NCBI GenBank assembly: GCA_016844935.1
Contig: JAERTK010000286.1
Coordinates: 1-64,000 of the forward strand
DNA length: 64,000 nt
Direction of reading: 5' to 3'
Source: Desulfobacteraceae bacterium
GTDB lineage: Bacteria; Desulfobacterota; DSM-4660; Desulfatiglandales; Desulfatiglandaceae
The position numbers and the translations under genes were made by a program. The notes under the pieces are model-generated. The model worked only from the letters and a program-made list of their open reading frames with translations. It was not told the origin of the DNA and searched no databases. Below, in pieces: positions 46,356-55,391 of the stretch; within the stretch, counting starts at the first letter, position 1, and each line of letters begins with the position of its first letter.

Positions 46356-49300
46356 CTACTTTTCCATTTTATCCACCATCTTTTTCAGGGTCCCCAGATA
46401 TCCCTGGAAGCAATTCAGATAAAAAGAGAGGGCTCTGGAAAAGTTCTTGCCGACCAATCCGCCCACGATCAGTAAACTGATCCTTTTCTGTCGGGTCAGT
46501 ACCTGCTGGGAACCCAGTAGAATCCGTCGCTCCTCACGGGGGAGCGACCGCATGAGCAACCGGAGGGCACTTCTGGCACGGGGTTGATACATCCAGAAAT
46601 AGAGCAGATCCAGTGCCGAGATAATAATAATTTTTCCAAGATCCTGAATTTCAGCGCTTTTTGCCACACCCAGTTTACCGGGCGTTTTCAGGATTTCCGT
46701 GGTTCTGGTGTCTGGAAACAGAAGTTCCAGCCTGGCATGGGTTTCAAATATCTGTCCCATCTTGGTGCGGTAGTCCCTGATGCGGGTCCGAATGTTCTGG
46801 TATCGATCCGCCAACCCCTCGATAATGCCCGCCACCAGATCGGATGCACCTTTGCTAATAACCGCGGCCCACTTTTGAAGGATGCCATCCACACCCGGGA
46901 TATGAAATGCAACCAGGACACCGGCAGCAGCCCAATTGAACAACAGGGCCACGGGGATGCTTAAAATGCTTCTGAACAGGTTCCCGTAAACCGCGCCTTT
47001 GGGCAATCCCCTGAAAATATTATGGCTGCACAGATACAATCCATTGGTGAGGGCCATAAAACCGTAGAGCGCCACAGGATTGCTTGCGGTGGTGATGCCG
47101 AAGCCCTCGCTCAGAATCAGGGTCTTGGCCACGTAATCGAGAAGGGGGACGGAAAACCCCGTAAAAAGCAATGAATCCGCCAACCGCTCCCATTTCACGT
47201 AATCATTCCACCTGAGCAAGGGTGAACGCCGGATGCCGCCACCCCCCAGTACCGATTGAAGAATGTTCCTCAAACCCGTAATGCCGAACCAGATAAATGC
47301 GCCGAAGTAAGATAGAAACCACCAGTCTTTGGTCAGAGCGAAGGTGGCAAAGGCCGGAACGAAACCGATAAGGATTTTCAGGAAATTTTTAAGCCCCGTA
47401 TTGAGATAGCGCCAGGAAAGCCGGCGAGGTTTTTTCCGGGAGACGGCGGGCGCAAGGGAAAAACCGTTGTCGGCATATTTTAGAACGCCGCCCAGGGTGA
47501 TCACGTTGCCTTTTTCTGTAAAGCGTGTGGATTCCTGTTCAATCACCCAGTCATGGGTCTTTCGGCTCCCTATGAATTCCATGGTCGGAATGTGGCGAAT
47601 CCACCGGTAAAAGGTCTTCGTAAAAGGTGTAGGACCGGATTTCAGGTGAACGGTTCTGCGTTTCAGAACCCCAACGGCAATGGGAATTCGGTCACGCGGG
47701 GATTCGGTACGGCCAACGGCCTTTTGAGCCCGGCGGGGAAGTGTGTCTAAAATGACCAGCCCCATACCGTGCACCCGGGGGCTCCGACCGGTGGAATCGC
47801 TCCCCATTCGTGCCTTCAGGTGGGACCCTTTGTAGAAATCCCGCAGGGCAGCAATATCGTGAAGGACGTTGGAAAGCTTTTGGATTCGATCTTTCTGCTG
47901 ATGATCCCCGGATGAGAGCAGTCTGGCAATAATGTCGCGCGTCAACCTTTTCAACTGGATCACATTACCGCGGTTGATGGCCTCCAAAAGTCGACTGATC
48001 TCAGGTACCTGATCCGTTTTTCCAGCCGCATAATCTTTGAGATTAAAAATTTCAAGGCGATCGATCATCCCTTCGCAGTCATAGAGCAGTTCCAGTACGT
48101 CTTCCACTTGGAGATCGCTGAGATTCAAGGTGATCCGATAACCCGGATGGAGCTTTGACAACCGACAAATAATTTCTTTAGGGGAAAGCTGGAGCATGCC
48201 GGGAACGCCAGTTCCCTCTTGTGGGGTATAAGGATCAGGGATCTGGGGGTTCTTTGCAGGCCCGAGGAATTGTTCCAGTATTTCATCCGAATCCATGCGG
48301 TTCATGGTTTGCACCAACCGTGCAATTTTCAGGCGTTCTTCGTGTTGGGCTTTCGGGTAGCGATCCCGTAAGGTTCTCACCCGGGCCGCCATGGGAGGGA
48401 ACATTTTAGCGTATGCGAATTCCGCCAGATGGACAAGGGAGGGCTGTCCCGTTCCCACGAAGGATAGAAATGCCGAAGGGTCCAGAAGGGGTACGTCGAA
48501 CTCCAGGGATTTCTGGATATTGGGGCCATGGTTGGCGTTAAACGCTTCCAGGACTTTCAAAACGTGCTCTTTTTGATAGCTGCAGACCTCTTGTCCCTCC
48601 GCCATGAGTTCTTTTACAGGGGGTTCTTCAAGGAAACACAAGAAATCCTGAGCATCGGAAAATCCCCGTGGCACCCAGATAAGCTGAACGTACCGGTTGC
48701 GGAATCGGGCATAAAACTCTATGCCGATTCGGATGTCGATGCCCATGATCCGGGCCGCCTCCAGGATTTCAATGGCAAATCTGGCCTCCAGGCGGTTGTA
48801 ATAGACCACCCGCAACCGGCGGATGCCTTTGATCCAGGCATCCATGATCAAGTGGCTGGAACTTTTTCGACCCTTGGTGTTAGCATCATGGACATGGTCG
48901 TCAAAGGAAAGCTGGTTCCACTCCTCCGGCATTTCCAGAAGGTGATACTGTCGAAGCTGTTTACGAATGATGCGGGGGTTCCCGGAAACACTTGCCCTGA
49001 AATCATGGGCCAACTCAAGCTGGCGCTGTTCATTTCCGTGCGCCCTCACCAACTCCTTCATGATCTGAAGCAGGACCCTTGCGGTGTTCTTGGGAAGTGG
49101 ACCGGCGGCTGTCAGAAGAACTTCATCCCTCAGGGACCTGAGGGCGTTTAACCGGTCATCCACGCCGCCCGCTTCCATGGACTCCAGCAGGTGGATGACG
49201 GCGAAAGCGATACGAAGCCCCTTGGATTCGGAAAGCTCTTTGATGCCCCGTGGATGGAGATAGGGATACACCATTTCCCGGCGGTATTGGCGGGTCGGGT

Positions 49301-49364
49301 CCTTTTCTAGGACTTCGTTGACAATGTTCAGCAGCTGTCGATCCCGCTGGTCAAAAAGCAACAT
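46356..49364 (-). CDS. Large membrane-anchored protein, unknown
   Basis: A 1002-residue protein I cannot assign. AAGGGA stands before the ATG. The first ~560 residues are soluble and mostly helical, with ordered stretches such as LRQYHLLEMPEEWNQLSF, GIDIRIGIEFYARFRNRYV and GYRITLNLSDLQVEDVLELL. The middle has basic, strand-like parts (HGMGLVILDTLPRRAQKAVG). From about residue 670 there are five or six hydrophobic segments (ILIGFVPAFATFAL, WFLSYFGAFIWFGI, and others), then a soluble tail with LPREERRILLGSQQVL and a last hydrophobic piece. No known catalytic motif is evident. It stands alone between two convergent or divergent neighbours. Confidence 0.7.
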   Translation of the reverse strand: MLLFDQRDRQLLNIVNEVLEKDPTRQYRREMVYPYLHPRGIKELSESKGLRIAFAVIHLLESMEAGGVDDRLNALRSLRDEVLLTAAGPLPKNTARVLLQIMKELVRAHGNEQRQLELAHDFRASVSGNPRIIRKQLRQYHLLEMPEEWNQLSFDDHVHDANTKGRKSSSHLIMDAWIKGIRRLRVVYYNRLEARFAIEILEAARIMGIDIRIGIEFYARFRNRYVQLIWVPRGFSDAQDFLCFLEEPPVKELMAEGQEVCSYQKEHVLKVLEAFNANHGPNIQKSLEFDVPLLDPSAFLSFVGTGQPSLVHLAEFAYAKMFPPMAARVRTLRDRYPKAQHEERLKIARLVQTMNRMDSDEILEQFLGPAKNPQIPDPYTPQEGTGVPGMLQLSPKEIICRLSKLHPGYRITLNLSDLQVEDVLELLYDCEGMIDRLEIFNLKDYAAGKTDQVPEISRLLEAINRGNVIQLKRLTRDIIARLLSSGDHQQKDRIQKLSNVLHDIAALRDFYKGSHLKARMGSDSTGRSPRVHGMGLVILDTLPRRAQKAVGRTESPRDRIPIAVGVLKRRTVHLKSGPTPFTKTFYRWIRHIPTMEFIGSRKTHDWVIEQESTRFTEKGNVITLGGVLKYADNGFSLAPAVSRKKPRRLSWRYLNTGLKNFLKILIGFVPAFATFALTKDWWFLSYFGAFIWFGITGLRNILQSVLGGGGIRRSPLLRWNDYVKWERLADSLLFTGFSVPLLDYVAKTLILSEGFGITTASNPVALYGFMALTNGLYLCSHNIFRGLPKGAVYGNLFRSILSIPVALLFNWAAAGVLVAFHIPGVDGILQKWAAVISKGASDLVAGIIEGLADRYQNIRTRIRDYRTKMGQIFETHARLELLFPDTRTTEILKTPGKLGVAKSAEIQDLGKIIIISALDLLYFWMYQPRARSALRLLMRSLPREERRILLGSQQVLTRQKRISLLIVGGLVGKNFSRALSFYLNCFQGYLGTLKKMVDKMEK

Positions 49365-49400
49365 GAGTATCCCTTATAGGCGAGAGGTTGAGGGAAAATA

Positions 49401-49562
49401 TTATTGAGACCTTGACCATCGTTGGAAATGCATAAATACACGGGCAGCTTCTATAATTTCTACAGCAAAGGCAAGGCATGTGGCGGAATCGTCTTCGTTG
49501 AAGGCAGCATCGGGGGTAATATCCGGAAGACCGTTGGGGTACCTATTCTTTTCACTGCTCAT
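49401..49562 (-). pseudogene. Truncated HEPN-domain fragment
   Basis: A 53-residue piece starting at ATG 49562, overlapping the end of the MNT gene by 11 bases. Its RYPNGLPDITPDAAFNEDDSA and AFAVEIIEAARVF match the C-terminal third of HEPN toxins (RYPD..P....F..EDA..AL..AE.I). The helices with the RX4-6H RNase motif are missing. It is therefore most likely a deletion remnant of the toxin of an MNT-HEPN pair, and not a working toxin. Confidence 0.55.
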
Positions 49563-49893
49563 AAATCGTTTTCCCTTCGGACAGAATTTTCTGTATAAAA
49601 TTCCGCCCCGAAATCCGATCAAGCTCCTCAGGCGTGTAAATCAACATGTCCACTGATTGACCTTTTATGACATCATAGACGTCAAGAAAGTCGTCGTATC
49701 TGTCAAAAAAACGTTTATCACTGTTCATGACGATCATGAGGTCAAAATCACTCTTTTTCGACCGTGTTTTGCGTGCGGTGGAACCGAAAACAACCGCTTT
49801 TAATACGTTATTTCGTTTGAAAATCGGCGCCAGTAGCGCTTCGAAATCCTTTAGCAGGTCAATGGCCAGTTTATTGATACTTGACTTTTTCAA
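49552..49893 (-). CDS. MNT-type minimal nucleotidyltransferase (antitoxin-like)
   Basis: 113 residues from TTG 49893. The nucleotidyltransferase site VVFGSTARKTRSKKSDFDLMIVM gives GSTAR and the acidic pair of SDFDL. MNT proteins AMPylate and silence HEPN toxins. Only the tail of a HEPN gene remains downstream (49401-49562), so this antitoxin seems orphaned. Low GC and the AT-rich 260-base gap upstream differ from the neighbours and suggest acquisition. Confidence 0.75.
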   Translation of the reverse strand: MKKSSINKLAIDLLKDFEALLAPIFKRNNVLKAVVFGSTARKTRSKKSDFDLMIVMNSDKRFFDRYDDFLDVYDVIKGQSVDMLIYTPEELDRISGRNFIQKILSEGKTIYEQ

Positions 49894-50156
49894 TTTCTAT
49901 AAGTTCAGATAAGTTTGCATTATGAAATACTCAGGAATGATCTGATAGTATTTTAGTATTCCGTCGTATTCAAGTCAAATGGTTTGAAAACAACAATTCC
50001 AGTACAGACAGTGAAAGTGAAACGTAAAAATTTTTATTCCAATTTCATGACAGTAAAATGAAATATAGGGATTCTTATTTCACCATTATCATTGGAGAAT
50101 GAAGTTTCAACACAGATCAGACATCCAGGTTGATTTTTGGAGATCGAGAGTTTTAT

Positions 50157-51041
50157 TCAATCGCCTTTTCCCACAAACCGTCGAATTTCATCCTCAAGCG
50201 CTTCCGCTTTCCCATAACCAAGGTCAATGATACGATTAATTTTTTTCCTGTCCAGGGTCACGAACCTGACGGGCAACATCTTATCCGGGTAAATAATCAA
50301 GGCGCGGGGGGGCTTTTCCTGCGCCATTTGTTCCAGCACAGAGACCTGGGAATTGTAAATTTGTGCTGCCTCCCAGAGCCTTTCCACCATCCAGTCGTGC
50401 TTCTTGAAATACCGCCAGAAGAGAGCCCGACCCAGAAAATTCGGGGGTTTATCCTCACAATCCATGGGCTTTGAAAGAATCGCCACGACTTTTAACGTCC
50501 CTTCATCGGGAAGGCCCTTCAAGGGAAGTGGGTTGACAGTTGCGCCATCCACATATTCGCAATCATTCATGGAGACGGTTGCGGGATAACAGCCCGGAAC
50601 GGCCATACAGGCTTTAAAGGCATGGTAAGTGGTTTTTCCCTCCAGGGTCAAGAACGCCTGCTCCCCTTTTGGGACCGTTGCTGCGGCAAAGCGGCAGGCC
50701 ATTTTGTTGGCCATGAAGGCAGGCATATCCAGAGGGTATCTTCTCTTAAAAAGATCATCGACCAGGAAATCAATATTCAGGACCGGTCTTTTCGTAGACA
50801 GGGCCAGGGACGCGGCAGGGATATTGTGGTAACAGACGAACTTTGGGCTGGTCAATTCCTCCCGCCAGACTTTTTCTATTTCCTCCCGCTGACCCGCGGC
50901 AAAATAGGCCAAGGTCGGTACGCTCGCCGATACGGCCACGGCAGCGTCAAAATCAGCAAGATTTTTGTCCATAAGGGCCATCACTGCCCCTGCAACAAAC
51001 CCCGCCCTCATGGCTCCACCTTCCAGAACAAGTCCCAGCAT
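50157..51041 (-). CDS. Patatin-like phospholipase
   Basis: 294 residues from ATG 51041 (AAGGTG upstream). The oxyanion motif is LVLEGGAMRAGFVAG, and the catalytic aspartate lies in EYVDGATVNPLP. The nucleophile elbow reads AVSASVPT, so the second G of the usual GxSxG is replaced, as in some YjjU-like members. It should hydrolyse acyl esters of lipids in the cytoplasm. The hotdog thioesterase gene lies just upstream on the same strand (18-base gap), suggesting joint acyl handling. Confidence 0.85.
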   Translation of the reverse strand: MLGLVLEGGAMRAGFVAGAVMALMDKNLADFDAAVAVSASVPTLAYFAAGQREEIEKVWREELTSPKFVCYHNIPAASLALSTKRPVLNIDFLVDDLFKRRYPLDMPAFMANKMACRFAAATVPKGEQAFLTLEGKTTYHAFKACMAVPGCYPATVSMNDCEYVDGATVNPLPLKGLPDEGTLKVVAILSKPMDCEDKPPNFLGRALFWRYFKKHDWMVERLWEAAQIYNSQVSVLEQMAQEKPPRALIIYPDKMLPVRFVTLDRKKINRIIDLGYGKAEALEDEIRRFVGKGD

Positions 51042-51059
51042 GGCGATCACCTTCGAATT

Positions 51060-51542
51060 TTATGTCTTGAATGTCACCCCTTTAATCTCCGCATCTTTTG
51101 CCACTTTAAAAATTGAAGTGAAAACCATCACTTCCTTTTGCGCCTCATCAAAAATCGTTGCCTCGCCTTCGAGGACCCTGTCTTTCATGATTTTGGCGCT
51201 GGCCCTGGCGGTAACAATGCCCTTTCGCACCGGACGGAGAAATGTTGATTCCATGGAAATGGTGCCGAAATGGGTTTTAGGGAAAAGCATGCTTTTGATG
51301 GCCATGGCCACTGCGGTGTCCGCAAGACTGATGAGGGCACCCCCGTGCAGAAGCCCCCCACCCTGCACAAAATCGTACAAAACAGGCATGGTCAGCACGG
51401 CCTGCCCATTTTCAGCTTCCAAGATTTCCATGTCCAGCAGCCGTTCAAAGGGAGCGCAACTGATCCAGGCATCCATCCGGACTTCATGGGGACCGGTATT
51501 TTTGCTGCCTGTTTCATTTAAAAGACCAGAGTTACGGTTCAT
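51060..51542 (-). CDS. PaaI-type hotdog thioesterase
   Basis: About 160 residues from ATG 51542 (GTG 51551 possible). The hotdog signature is FVQGGGLLHGGALISLADTAVA, followed by TISMESTFLRPVRKG and AKIMKDRVLEGEATIFD. Members cleave acyl-CoA or aryl-CoA thioesters. It begins a two-gene minus-strand unit with the patatin gene and is divergent from the SH3/M48 genes. Confidence 0.85.
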   Translation of the reverse strand: MNRNSGLLNETGSKNTGPHEVRMDAWISCAPFERLLDMEILEAENGQAVLTMPVLYDFVQGGGLLHGGALISLADTAVAMAIKSMLFPKTHFGTISMESTFLRPVRKGIVTARASAKIMKDRVLEGEATIFDEAQKEVMVFTSIFKVAKDAEIKGVTFKT

Positions 51543-51693
51543 ATGTTTCACTTACCCTTTGATTTTTCTGGGGAATGCCTCTTTCCCGCCATCTATGGGT
51601 GGAACGAAAAAATGACACAATAAACAGAATATTTCAACGATTTTCCGAGAAATGTGCCACAAAAAATACCTTTTGGGGTATCCTCGGAATGGG

Positions 51694-51722
51694 TTGAAAA
51701 AAAGGTTCAAAACCCCTATTAT
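51694..51722 (+). promoter_or_regulatory. Sigma-70 promoter of the SH3/M48 unit
   Basis: TTGAAA (51694-51699), exactly 17 bases, TATTAT (51717-51722). Transcription should start near 51729, giving a 60-base leader before the SH3-protein start. Both boxes differ from consensus by one base each. Confidence 0.55.
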
Positions 51723-51787
51723 GGTGAGCATGTCTGCAAAAGGATGTATTTTGAGAAATTTTATCATCCGTTAAGGGGGCTTGGGAA

Positions 51788-52297
51788 ATGAAAAAGCGGT
51801 ATTTTCTTGTGGCTTTGATGGCGGCGTTGGTTTTTTCCGGCGTATCGGTATTGGCGGGCGGATCCATGTGGGTAACCTCGGAGAAGGCTCGGCTTAAATC
51901 AAAACCCAAAGCCTCTTCCACAACCCTCACCACCGTCTCCGTGGGCGCCAAAGTTTCCGTACTGGAGTCCAAAAAGCGCTGGTATAAAGTGCGGACCTCT
52001 TCCGGGAAAAAAGGGTGGATGTACCGAGGGAAATTATCTGACACACAACCTTCAAAGGAAACAGAAGATTCCGATAATTTGTTTGGATCCATGCAGGCCA
52101 GCAGTATCAGCGCTGATGAAGCCCAGACTTCCCGAAGCATACGGGGTCTGTCCAAGGAAACCGAGCAGTACGCACAGCAGCGGAGAACGCCGGAGGTATA
52201 CAAAAAAGCCCTGGATCAGGTCCTGGCCATTCGCATCACGGACAAAGAAGTGGATGTCTTTCTAAAAGAGGGAAAAATCGGAGAATATGCTCCATGA
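51788..52297 (+). CDS. Exported bacterial SH3-domain protein
   Basis: 169 residues. Signal peptide MKKRYFLVALMAALVFSGVSVLAGG. Residues about 25-82 form an SH3b domain (SMWVTSEKARLKSKPKASS, then VSVLESKKRWYKVRTSSGKKGWMY). The C-terminal half is helical and Ser-rich and ends in ITDKEVDVFLKEGKIGEYAP. SH3b domains bind cell-wall peptides. It is followed 30 bases later by an exported M48 protease, and the two likely act together in envelope protein quality control (inference). Confidence 0.8.
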   Translation: MKKRYFLVALMAALVFSGVSVLAGGSMWVTSEKARLKSKPKASSTTLTTVSVGAKVSVLESKKRWYKVRTSSGKKGWMYRGKLSDTQPSKETEDSDNLFGSMQASSISADEAQTSRSIRGLSKETEQYAQQRRTPEVYKKALDQVLAIRITDKEVDVFLKEGKIGEYAP

Positions 52298-52327
52298 TTG
52301 CAGATATCTTTCAAACGGGGTCCAGCC

Positions 52328-53257
52328 ATGGTTAAAAAGAATGTGATCATTTGTCTTGTATGGGCGGTGTTTCTTTTTTTTGTCGGCGCCGTTTTTGCGG
52401 ATGGTGAAAACCGGACCGTAAAAAGGGACCACTCCGGTAATCTGCAGCTTGCCGGATTGCTGGACCAATTGTTGAATCCCGAAAGCAAAGAGAGCAAAAT
52501 TCTTTCGGGAGCGGTTTCGCTTCTGGGATCTGCGTCTGAAATTGACAATAAGTCCGAGCGAACTATTGGTGAAAGCCTGGCCCTTGAAGGATTCCACCGT
52601 TATGGATTGCCCGTCAAAGACAAAGCCCTTCAAAAATATGTAAACCTGGTGGGTAACGCGGTGGCAGCAAATTCCGAACGTCCTGGAATTCCATACAATT
52701 TCGTGGTGGTGGAAAGCCCGCTGCAAAACGCCTTCAGCTGCCCGGGGGGTATCATTTTCATTAGTTCGGGCCTTTTGAAAACCATCAAGAGCGAGGACCA
52801 GTTGGCCGGAATCCTAGCCCACGAGGTGGCCCATGTGGGACACAAGCATGCACTGAAATCCATCCAGCGGGCACAGTTTTTTAACGGTGTTGGTAAAATT
52901 ACGTCCGCCACCATGGAAGGGGAAAAGGGCAAAGAGTTCGAGAACATGATTGGCGGTCTGCAGGATACCCTCTTCGACAAAGGCCTTGACCAAAATATGG
53001 AATTTGAGGCGGACAGAAGCGCCATGGAAACCGCCTACCGTACCGGGTACGACCCCAATGGTCTCATTCAAGTGCTGAAGGAACTCAAACGGATTCAATC
53101 AAAGTCCACCCGGAAAGGTTCCTGGTTTTCCACCCATCCCCCCCTGCAGCAGAGGATTCAGAAGTGCCAGGCCCAACGCCACCAATACCCAGATGCAAAG
53201 ACCCTGGCCCATCTTCCGGATCGATTCCAGAAATATAAAAACCGTATCCCGAACTGA
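52328..53257 (+). CDS. Exported M48 family metallopeptidase (BepA/LoiP-like)
   Basis: 309 residues from ATG 52328. Signal peptide with hydrophobic IICLVWAVFLFFVGAVFA. Zinc site LAHEVAHVGHKHAL (HExxH), third ligand in NMEFEADRSAMETA, and late STHPPLQQRIQ typical of the family. The domain FNFVVVESPLQNAFSCPGG region (actually YNFVVVESPLQNAF) is the usual M48 start. It would act in the periplasm on misfolded outer-membrane proteins. Confidence 0.88.
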   Translation: MVKKNVIICLVWAVFLFFVGAVFADGENRTVKRDHSGNLQLAGLLDQLLNPESKESKILSGAVSLLGSASEIDNKSERTIGESLALEGFHRYGLPVKDKALQKYVNLVGNAVAANSERPGIPYNFVVVESPLQNAFSCPGGIIFISSGLLKTIKSEDQLAGILAHEVAHVGHKHALKSIQRAQFFNGVGKITSATMEGEKGKEFENMIGGLQDTLFDKGLDQNMEFEADRSAMETAYRTGYDPNGLIQVLKELKRIQSKSTRKGSWFSTHPPLQQRIQKCQAQRHQYPDAKTLAHLPDRFQKYKNRIPN

Positions 53258-53302
53258 CATCTTTTTTGTGCTCTTTTCCATTTCCAACCCGGAGTAATGA
53301 CC

Positions 53303-54739
53303 ATGAATGTTGCAGGGCGCTCTGACAAGCTCGACAAACCATACGGCGCTGAAACCATTCCGCCCGTTCGACTGCCGCTGGACATGGGATCCCTGGTGGA
53401 AGCCTTCAAACACATCCTGGACCGGGTCTATTCCGGTATTATTTTCTGCGACAAGGATTCCAAAATCCTGTTTATGAATCGTTTCTACGCCAGTCTTCTG
53501 AAAGCGGACCGGGAAGAGGCGGTGGGGAAACATATCAGAGAATATTTCCCCCTATCCCGCCTTCCCGTGGTTCTGGAAACAGGCCAGCCGGAACTGGGTA
53601 AGAAATGCAGTCTCAGAACCAATCTTGCCCTCCTGGTCAACCGGGTGCCCATCGAACGGGACGGTGAAACGGTGGGCGTTGTTCTGCAAACCACATTTCG
53701 GGATTTCACCGAGATCAATGACGTGATGACCCGCCTCAACCTGCTGGAAAAAGAGGTCAACTTCTACAAGGAGGGATTGGACAGCATCCTTTCGGCCACC
53801 CACTCCTTTGAATCTATTGTGGGGGGAAACAAACGCCTGGTGGACGCCAAAAGAACGGCGGAAAAGTACGCCAGGACCGATTCCCCTGTTTTGATACTGG
53901 GGGCCACGGGAACTGGAAAGGAGTTGTTTGCCCACGCGGTCCACCTGGCCAGTGGACGAAGAAACGGGCCGTTTGTGTGCGTCAATTGTGCGGCAATCCC
54001 GCGGGAACTTCTGGAGTCGGAACTTTTCGGCTATACGGCCGGCGCATTTACCGGCGCCAAACGGGGGGGGAAGTCCGGAAAGATTGAGATGGCCCATGGG
54101 GGAACCCTTTTCCTTGATGAAATAGGGGATCTCCCCTTAAACGCCCAGGCCAAGCTGCTGCGGGTTCTGGAAACCAAGAAAATCGAGCGGGTCGGGGGTA
54201 TTAAAACCTTTGATGTGGACTTCAGACTGGTGGCCGCCACCAATAAGGGTCTTCGAGAGATGATCCACCGCAATGAATTTCGTGAGGATGTCTTTTACCG
54301 GCTCAATACCATGACAGTTGAAATCCCGGCGTTATCCGAGAGAACCGACGATATTTCAGCGCTGGTTCATTTTTTCCTGAAATCATCCGGGAACAAGAAT
54401 GTAGAAGTATCTGAATCCGTCATCAAGATGCTGGAGTGCTATTCCTGGCCGGGCAATGTCCGGGAGTTAAAAAATGTGGTCATGCGGGCCGTCAGTTTAA
54501 TCGAAGGGGATACCTTTGAGGCGGAACACCTGCCCATGGAAATCGTTCGTTTTCAGTCCGATTGTCCGGATCCAACACCGTCCCACATCGGCTCCCTTTC
54601 AACCGAACTGAAACGTTACGAAAAAAAAGTGCTGGCGCAAGCCTTACGCTTGAACAATGGCAACATGAGCAAAACGGCCAGACTGCTCGGCATTTCCCGC
54701 TCCACCCTCTATGAAAAGTGTCGGGCTCATGAGCTTTGA
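53303..54739 (+). CDS. PAS-AAA-Fis sigma-54-dependent transcription activator
   Basis: 478 residues from ATG 53303, nine bases after GGAG (ATG 53297 is too close). Order: PAS (about 30-150; RVYSGIIFCDKDSKILFMN), coiled linker, AAA core with Walker A LGATGTGKELFA, the sigma-54 contact loop GAFTGA, Walker B GGTLFLDEIGDLP and sensor RLVAATN, then a Fis-type helix-turn-helix (NNGNMSKTARLLGISRSTLYEKC). Its signal is sensed inside the cell by PAS. Its targets are not known; I found no convincing -24/-12 promoter in the nearby gaps. A terminator follows. Confidence 0.9.
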   Translation: MNVAGRSDKLDKPYGAETIPPVRLPLDMGSLVEAFKHILDRVYSGIIFCDKDSKILFMNRFYASLLKADREEAVGKHIREYFPLSRLPVVLETGQPELGKKCSLRTNLALLVNRVPIERDGETVGVVLQTTFRDFTEINDVMTRLNLLEKEVNFYKEGLDSILSATHSFESIVGGNKRLVDAKRTAEKYARTDSPVLILGATGTGKELFAHAVHLASGRRNGPFVCVNCAAIPRELLESELFGYTAGAFTGAKRGGKSGKIEMAHGGTLFLDEIGDLPLNAQAKLLRVLETKKIERVGGIKTFDVDFRLVAATNKGLREMIHRNEFREDVFYRLNTMTVEIPALSERTDDISALVHFFLKSSGNKNVEVSESVIKMLECYSWPGNVRELKNVVMRAVSLIEGDTFEAEHLPMEIVRFQSDCPDPTPSHIGSLSTELKRYEKKVLAQALRLNNGNMSKTARLLGISRSTLYEKCRAHEL

Positions 54740-54830
54740 TACCCTTGATCCCACCACCCATATGTTGTGGTCGCAGGAATTCCCAGAGTAGCTGCAGAAG
54801 TTGAGGGGCTGCTAGGAACATGTAAGGTTT

Positions 54831-54860
54831 ATTGCCACTTTTCGAAGGTGGTAATTTTTT
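54831..54860 (+). terminator. Rho-independent terminator after the sigma-54 activator gene
   Basis: Stem ATTGCCAC (54831-54838) with GTGGTAAT (54848-54855), one G-U pair, an inner TT/AA and a TTCG tetraloop with one bulged G, then six T. It lies about 90 bases after the stop codon. Confidence 0.65.
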
Positions 54861-55235
54861 GGATATCCAAATGAAATCAAAGATGCCATGGCGCGAAATT
54901 CGGGCGCTCATTTCACGATCTTTAGACTCCCCCAAATCGGATATATTATCAGGTTTTTGATCTGTCGAAATCATTCTATACTGTACTGATATATCAGGTG
55001 AATGCATTTTCATGATGGCGCCAAAAACCTTGACTTTCTTTCCAACAAAACTTCAAAAGGCCTACAAAAAATGCGATTGATGTGAAATGTACTATTACCC
55101 CCCTGTGCGACCTTCAGAAAAGGTTTGTTTTGAGGTGCAAGTTCAAATGCTCGCGATGATGTTTTCCGTTCGACATCGTTGATTGTGAAGGTTGAAACAC
55201 AACTCTGACTTAAATTCTTACTTGACAAGTACCTT
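54861..55235. other. Gap with no recognisable gene
   Basis: This AT-rich stretch of about 375 bases separates the sigma-54 activator from the leader RNA of the reductive-dehalogenase-like gene. A minus-strand frame (55013 down to 54492) overlaps the C-terminus of the activator gene and has no ribosome site or recognisable domain; I regard it as chance or a decayed remnant. TTGACA at 55222-55227 is a possible -35 box, but no good -10 box stands at the right distance. Confidence 0.4.
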
Positions 55236-55343
55236 AAAGAGATTCTAACCTCTTTGGAATTTTGATTGATTTAGAGGTAATGGGGCCTCTTCCGCGTGAT
55301 GCTGGCAATTTTTTGTCTAATGTCGTGCTGAAGGGGTTTTTTT
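55236..55343 (+). ncRNA. ANTAR-type antitermination leader A (before the dehalogenase-like gene)
   Basis: The second hairpin (P2) is AGAGGT (55273-55278), loop AATGGG, GCCTCT (55285-55290): loop A1 and G4 are the bases ANTAR proteins require. Its 3' arm is also the start of a terminator: CCTCTT (55286-55291) pairs with AAGGGG (55331-55336), extended by GCGTGA with TCGTGC, then seven T (55337-55343). So P2 and terminator exclude one another. An upstream hairpin AAAGAG/CTCTTT (55236-55255) has an eight-base loop ATTCTAAC and does not fit the A1/G4 rule, so the first hairpin is uncertain here. The gene starts 48 bases later. Confidence 0.65.
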
Positions 55344-55391
55344 GGTATGGGCGCTGAATATTCCTTATGGAGCAAGGATGTTTAAAACAAT

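Noticed and set aside
54492..55228. Minus-strand frames (54492-55013 and 55010-55228) between the sigma-54 activator and the dehalogenase-like gene
   Set aside because: They overlap the C-terminus of the well-supported activator gene, have no ribosome site, and show no recognisable domain or normal composition.
55222..55251. TTGACA promoter for the dehalogenase-like gene
   Set aside because: The best -10 match at a suitable distance (TAACCT) fits only three of six bases, and using it would place transcription start after the upstream hairpin.
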